From: Euryarchaeota archaeon Ods04
Lineage (GTDB): Archaea > Halobacteriota > Halobacteria > Halobacteriales > Halorutilaceae
Length of the DNA stretch: 9,517 bases
NCBI GenBank assembly: GCA_028751055.1
Contig: JAQZDD010000019.1
Location: forward strand, 1 to 9,517
Direction: 5' to 3'
A program made the position numbers and the translations under genes. Numbering within the stretch: position 1 is the stretch's first letter; each line of letters opens with the position of its first letter. The notes under the pieces are model-generated. The model was not told the origin of the DNA. It worked only from the letters and a program-made list of their open reading frames with translations, and made no database searches. Below, piece by piece: positions 5,913-9,517 of the stretch.

Positions 5913-7760
5913 ATGGAAGACGGCTCCCGTCTCCGACGTTTCCGACGTTATCTCTGGCATCTCGACAGAAGGACGCGCCGTCTGCTACGTATGGAACCCG
6001 CGGCTTTCGTCGAAAGCTCGCCTTGGGCTACGGAGGAGGAAAAGGAACTCGTCGCGCGTCTTTCGGGAAGCGGTGGAAACGCTGGAGGTGACGGCGGTAA
6101 CGGAGGACGAGACGGCTCAGGTGGGGGAGACAACGGAAACGGCGGCGGAAACAGTGACGGCGCGGGAGAGGACAACGGAAAAGACGAAAGAAGGAGTGAC
6201 GAATCCGACGGGAGCTTCAGGTTAGCGCGTACCGACGAGGGCTCGTCTTTCGACGTTGGCGGCAAGTACGGAGTCCGTCAGAAGGTCGGCTTGGTGCTCG
6301 GACCGTTACTCTTCGCTGTCATCCTTCTCGCGCCCAACCCAGAAGGTCTCTCGTACGCCGGACAGGCTGTCGCCGCGTCGACGGCATGGGTAGCAGTCTG
6401 GTGGATATCTGAAGCCGTACCCATCCCTGCGGCGTCGCTCCTGCCTCTCGTCCTCTTCCCCGCGACGGGCGCGGTGGGCGCGGAGGAGACGGCGGCACCC
6501 TACGCAAGCCCTATCATCTTTCTGTTCATGGGCGGCTTCTTCATCGCGGTCAGTATACAACGCTGGGGCTTGCACAGACGTATCGCGCTCCGTACGGTGT
6601 CAGCGATAGGCACCAATCCGCGTTTTATCATACTCGGCTTCATGGTTGCGACCGCGTTCCTTTCTATGTGGGTTTCGAACACCGCGACTGCGGTCATGAT
6701 GACTCCGATAGGTCTCGCTGTCGTCGCACAGTTAGCCGGTATCGTCAAGGAAAGCAGCATCGACGTTCCTATCAGGCAGGGCGAGTTCAACTTCGGAACC
6801 GCGCTCATGCTCTGTATCGCCTACTCGGCGTCGGTCGGCGGCGTCGGTACTCTCATCGGAAGCCCGCCCAACATCGTCTTCGCGGGTGCAGTTAGCGAGG
6901 TCTTCGGACAGGAGATATCGTTTCTGGACTGGATGCTCTACGGCGTCCCCATCGCAGTCTTGGGCGTCGTCGGTGTCTGGCTCTACGTCGCAAACTTCCT
7001 TCTCAAGCCGCGTATCGACACCGTACCCGGCGGCTTGGACGTGATAGAAGACGAACTAAAGGGTCTCGGACCGATGTCGCGCGAGGAAAAGCTCGTTCTC
7101 GGCGTCTTCGTCGCTACCGCGCTCGCATGGATAAGCCGCGAGTTTGTCATAAATCCGTTCCTGCCCGGTGTCGGCGACAGCACCATCGCGGTAGCGGGCG
7201 CGCTCCTTCTGTTCCTGATACCGGCGCGTGACGAAGACGGCGAACTCACCTTCCTGCTTGACTGGACGACGGGGCTGAAGATACCGTGGGGCGTCATACT
7301 CCTCTTCGGCGGCGGTCTGTCGATAGCCGCGGGCTTCAACCAGACAGGTCTCGCCGACTGGATAGGCGGTCTTCTCATCGGTCTCGAAGGTGTTCCCTTC
7401 GTCGTCGTTATCGCGGCTGTCGTCACCCTCACGATATACATGTCGGAGATAACCTCGAACACCGCCACTACGGCGATGCTAATGCCCGTGCTCGCTTCGC
7501 TTGCTGTCGGAATCGCCGTACATCCCTACGGAATAATGATAGCAGGTGCGACTGCGGCTTCGTTCGCCTTCATGCTCCCGGTTGCGACGCCGCCGAACGC
7601 CGTCGTCTTCGGTTCGGGCTACATAACGATGTCGCAGATGGTGCGCGTCGGATTCGTTCTCAACATACTCGGTATCGTTCTCATCGTTGTCGTCGCTCTG
7701 ACGTGGCTTCCGTTCGCGTGGGGAATCGACGTTACACAGCTACCACCGTGGGCTTCGTGA
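5913..7760 (+). CDS. SLC13/DASS-family sodium-coupled anion symporter
   Basis: A 615-residue membrane transporter of the divalent anion:Na+ symporter family (relatives include VcINDY, CitT and SLC13), which import dicarboxylates, citrate, sulfate or phosphate. The membrane core spans about residues 124-605 with many hydrophobic segments. Both inverted-repeat halves show the family motifs: SNT at 255-257 (MWVSNTATAVMMTP) with GSPPN at 316-320, and SNT at 515-517 (EITSNTATTAMLMP) with ATPPN at 558-562. These are the known Na+ and carboxylate-binding loops. In front lies an unusual soluble N-terminal region of about 120 residues: ten Arg in residues 6-26, then a Gly/Asn/Asp-rich, probably disordered stretch (51-100). 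From memory, haloarchaeal homologues have a similar tail. The substrate cannot be told from sequence, and no neighbouring catabolic gene helps. It has its own promoter and no obvious operon partner. Confidence 0.94.
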   Translation: MEDGSRLRRFRRYLWHLDRRTRRLLRMEPAAFVESSPWATEEEKELVARLSGSGGNAGGDGGNGGRDGSGGGDNGNGGGNSDGAGEDNGKDERRSDESDGSFRLARTDEGSSFDVGGKYGVRQKVGLVLGPLLFAVILLAPNPEGLSYAGQAVAASTAWVAVWWISEAVPIPAASLLPLVLFPATGAVGAEETAAPYASPIIFLFMGGFFIAVSIQRWGLHRRIALRTVSAIGTNPRFIILGFMVATAFLSMWVSNTATAVMMTPIGLAVVAQLAGIVKESSIDVPIRQGEFNFGTALMLCIAYSASVGGVGTLIGSPPNIVFAGAVSEVFGQEISFLDWMLYGVPIAVLGVVGVWLYVANFLLKPRIDTVPGGLDVIEDELKGLGPMSREEKLVLGVFVATALAWISREFVINPFLPGVGDSTIAVAGALLLFLIPARDEDGELTFLLDWTTGLKIPWGVILLFGGGLSIAAGFNQTGLADWIGGLLIGLEGVPFVVVIAAVVTLTIYMSEITSNTATTAMLMPVLASLAVGIAVHPYGIMIAGATAASFAFMLPVATPPNAVVFGSGYITMSQMVRVGFVLNILGIVLIVVVALTWLPFAWGIDVTQLPPWAS

Positions 7761-7772
7761 GACTGTCGTGCG
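7761..7772. repeat. Direct repeat, first copy
   Basis: GACTGTCGTGCG directly follows the transporter stop codon. An identical 12-base copy is at 7828-7839, with 55 bases between them. The pair brackets almost the whole gap before the small protein gene. Confidence 0.75.
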
Positions 7773-7794
7773 CGGGGCGAAAGGAAACGGAGAC

Positions 7795-7802
7795 GGTATA
7801 CG
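7795..7802 (+). promoter_or_regulatory. Possible TATA element of the small gene at 7843
   Basis: GGTATACG is centred about 45 bases before the ATG at 7843 and would give a leader of about 20 bases. It lies between the two direct-repeat copies. Weak assignment. Confidence 0.35.
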
Positions 7803-7827
7803 TGCGCGGTACGGGAGTTTGTCAAAG

Positions 7828-7839
7828 GACTGTCGTGCG
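7828..7839. repeat. Direct repeat, second copy
   Basis: GACTGTCGTGCG, identical to 7761-7772, ends three bases before the ATG at 7843. No ribosome binding site is seen in or around it. Confidence 0.75.
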
Positions 7840-7842
7840 AGC

Positions 7843-8061
7843 ATGTACACAGCCGAGATATTCGTCGACTCTACGGGCGACTCACTGGGCGCGTTCCGGT
7901 TCGGTTCTGAGCCGCGTCTCGACAGACGTGTCGTCGTCGACGGGAAGGAGTACATCATAGTCGGCAAGACCGAACTCAGCCATCCGAACGCCGAGTACGA
8001 CTACGAGGTGCGCGTCATGCCCGACGACTACTTCTTCGACGAACGTTCGAGCGTCGGGTGA
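7843..8061 (+). CDS. Small uncharacterised acidic protein, 72 residues
   Basis: A short protein of unknown function. Its composition is coding-like for this genome: acidic, with alternating strand-type segments (MYTAEIFVDST, RVVVDGKEYIIVGKTE, YDYEVRVMPDDYFFDE). It reads as a small mostly beta protein with a C-terminal tail, without a signal peptide, Cys, zinc motif or membrane segment. The ATG at 7843 is preferred to an in-frame GTG at 7768, because the extra 25 residues are Gly/Arg-rich and unlike halophile protein and a possible TATA lies between the two. Same strand as the transporter, 82 bases downstream. A chance open frame is possible but less likely given the protein composition. Confidence 0.65.
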   Translation: MYTAEIFVDSTGDSLGAFRFGSEPRLDRRVVVDGKEYIIVGKTELSHPNAEYDYEVRVMPDDYFFDERSSVG

Positions 8062-8081
8062 GCCTGCTCTGGAGGCACGCG

Positions 8082-8089
8082 CTTATTAC
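8082..8089 (+). promoter_or_regulatory. TATA element of the beta-propeller gene
   Basis: CTTATTAC is centred about 45 bases before the ATG at 8130, giving a predicted leader of about 20 bases. It is flanked by short inverted arms CACGC (8076-8080) and GCGTG (8091-8095), which may be a repressor site or chance. Confidence 0.5.
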
Positions 8090-8129
8090 GGCGTGTCCCT
8101 TACATCCGCTTCGGAACACAGACAGAACC

Positions 8130-9517
8130 ATGTTCACAAGAAGGGACGCTCTGAGACTCGCGGCTGGTACTGTCGCCGTCGGCGCGTCGTCGGTGACCGT
8201 CGTTCCCGCCGTCTCGGCGTCCGAGGGGGAAAACTGGACGATGCCGCGTTACGACGCGGCGAACACGGCGAACCCGCCACGCGGACCTGAGACGGCTGTA
8301 CGTGAGAGATGGACAGCCGAAACGGATGCGGGCGTCGTGGGTACGCCCGTCGTCGCCGACGGCACCGTCTACTTCGCCGAAAGAGGCGGGACGGTACGCG
8401 CACTCGACGCAAGTGACGGCGAGACAGTCTGGGAGTTCGACACCGAAGGAACCGTACGGTCGCCCGTCTCGTACGCCGACGGTGTCGTCTACGTCACGGC
8501 GGACGCAGTCAGCTACGCGCTCAACGCCGACGACGGCACCGAGCGGTGGACGCACAGGGGCACGGGCGTCAGTTCGTCGGCTGCCGTCAATGTCGGCGAC
8601 AGGGTCTACGTGGCTAAGTCGAGCAGACTCTACGCGCTCGGCGTGCATACAGGAACGTCTGTCTGGAGCTACCAAGCCAGCGGCGTAGTGTCGGCTACGC
8701 CCGCCGTCGTCGGCGATACCGTCTACGTCGCCGACGAGAGCGGTGAGCTGCACGCGGTCGACGCCGACGACGGCTTCATGCGGTGGAGGTCGACGGTCGG
8801 TTCGTCCGTCGAGGTCGCGCCGGTCGTCGCCGACGGGACGGTATACGCGGTCGGGACACAGGGACGTGTACGTTCGTTCGACACCGGTGGCAACGAACGT
8901 TGGACTCAGGAGGTTTTCGCGCGCGTAGAGGCTCCGCCAGCCGTCGGCTCGAACCACGTCTACGTCGCCACGTCGGACGGCGTGCACGCATTGCGCACGT
9001 CGAACGGCTGGGTAGACTGGGAGTTTGAGGAGGGAAGTGCGACGGCACCTGCGGTCGCAGGCGGCACCGTCTACGCAGGCGTCGGCGGCACGCTATACGC
9101 TCTCGACGCGGGTACGGGAGAGGAGGACTGGTGGTACGACACCTCAGGCGTCTCGTCGCCAGCGGTCGTCGGCGACTCAGCCTGCTTCGAGACGGCACGC
9201 GGCGTGACGCTTGTCCGTGAGGGGATACCGTCGCCGGAGATAAGCATAACGCAGGTCGCTGTCGGCGTGGACGTGGTCGAACCGGGCGACGAGGTGGAGG
9301 TCGGCGTGAGGCTGGAGAACGTCGGCGAGGCGGATGGCTCTTTCTTAGTCTCGCTCTACGCCAACGGAACCGTAGTCGACGAGGCGGAGCCGACCGTACC
9401 GCGCGGCGAGACGCGTGACGTTACGTTCACGGCGACGTTCGACGAGCCGGGTGACCGCGACCTGCGCGTCAACAGGGTGGAAGCAGGGTCTGTGTCGGTC
9501 GTCGGTGTCGAAGAAGA
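8130..9517 (+). CDS. Tat-exported PQQ-like beta-propeller protein with CARDB-like domain (3' partial)
   Basis: The frame stays open to the window end: 462 complete residues are seen and the C-terminus is missing. Residues 1-30 are a Tat signal (TRRDALRLAAG, then a hydrophobic stretch and AVSA as likely cleavage site), without a lipobox. Residues 36-365 form PQQ-like repeats of the form PvVadGtVYv...g.lyALda.dG...W, each about 35-45 residues. I count seven full repeats and a partial eighth (PAVVGDSACFETARGVTLV); the N-terminal segment ending ERWTAE could complete that blade, giving an eight-bladed propeller. The quinone-binding residues of true dehydrogenases are not evident, so this is probably a binding or scaffold propeller (BamB-like fold), not an enzyme. 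Residues 369-455 resemble a CARDB adhesion-type beta-sandwich (VVEPGDEVEVGVRLENVGEA). It probably acts at the cell surface. No in-frame ATG or GTG start is seen close upstream of 8130, and the signal begins there. Confidence 0.88.
   Translation, partial: MFTRRDALRLAAGTVAVGASSVTVVPAVSASEGENWTMPRYDAANTANPPRGPETAVRERWTAETDAGVVGTPVVADGTVYFAERGGTVRALDASDGETVWEFDTEGTVRSPVSYADGVVYVTADAVSYALNADDGTERWTHRGTGVSSSAAVNVGDRVYVAKSSRLYALGVHTGTSVWSYQASGVVSATPAVVGDTVYVADESGELHAVDADDGFMRWRSTVGSSVEVAPVVADGTVYAVGTQGRVRSFDTGGNERWTQEVFARVEAPPAVGSNHVYVATSDGVHALRTSNGWVDWEFEEGSATAPAVAGGTVYAGVGGTLYALDAGTGEEDWWYDTSGVSSPAVVGDSACFETARGVTLVREGIPSPEISITQVAVGVDVVEPGDEVEVGVRLENVGEADGSFLVSLYANGTVVDEAEPTVPRGETRDVTFTATFDEPGDRDLRVNRVEAGSVSVVGVEE

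Noticed and set aside
6078..6190. GGNGG-type coding repeat in the transporter gene as a tandem DNA repeat or CRISPR-like array.
   Set aside because: The units are irregular, very short and keep the reading frame; they encode a Gly/Asn/Asp-rich linker.
8100..8987. Long minus-strand open frame opposite the beta-propeller gene.
   Set aside because: It mirrors the GC-rich codon bias of the plus-strand propeller gene, and its translation shows no domain or halophile-like pattern.

Overview
The window looks like chromosomal DNA of an extremely halophilic archaeon (class Halobacteria or a close relative). The predicted proteins are strongly acidic. The purK-purE pair has the haloarchaeal form. Exported proteins carry Tat signals and lipoboxes, and most genes have a TATA-like element about 26-45 bases before the start, as in haloarchaeal leaderless or short-leader transcripts. 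Isoleucine codon ATA is used freely, which is unusual for high-GC haloarchaea. I see no rRNA, tRNA, CRISPR array, insertion sequence or phage gene. No gap between genes exceeds about 180 bases.

Layout: (1) 8-583, minus strand: a Tat-exported NosL-like lipoprotein, divergent from (2) purK (761-1954) and purE (1951-2586), a translationally coupled pair for the AIR-to-CAIR step of purine synthesis. (3) 2583-2927, minus strand: an HxlR-family winged-helix regulator whose stop overlaps that of purE; it is divergent from (4) a nitroreductase-family flavoprotein (3063-3725). This arrangement suggests local redox or electrophile-responsive control. (5) 3840-5165: a methionine-rich, acidic lipoprotein of unknown function, preceded by an inverted repeat next to its TATA element and followed by a T-rich terminator. 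(6) 5255-5830: an uncharacterised cysteine-containing protein. (7) 5913-7760: an SLC13/DASS-type sodium-coupled anion symporter with a long charged and glycine-rich N-terminal tail. (8) 7843-8061: a 72-residue uncharacterised protein. (9) 8130 to the window end: a Tat-exported PQQ-like beta-propeller protein with a CARDB-like domain, cut off at its 3' end.

Most genes appear to be single transcription units with their own TATA elements; only purK-purE is clearly an operon. Nothing here amounts to a clearly new multi-gene system. The best leads are the Met-rich lipoprotein with its adjacent inverted repeat (possible metal or oxidant link, with a NosL-like protein about 3 kb away), the HxlR/nitroreductase switch, a perfect 12-bp direct repeat flanking the gap after the transporter, and shared 9-mers in the nosL-like/purK divergent region.
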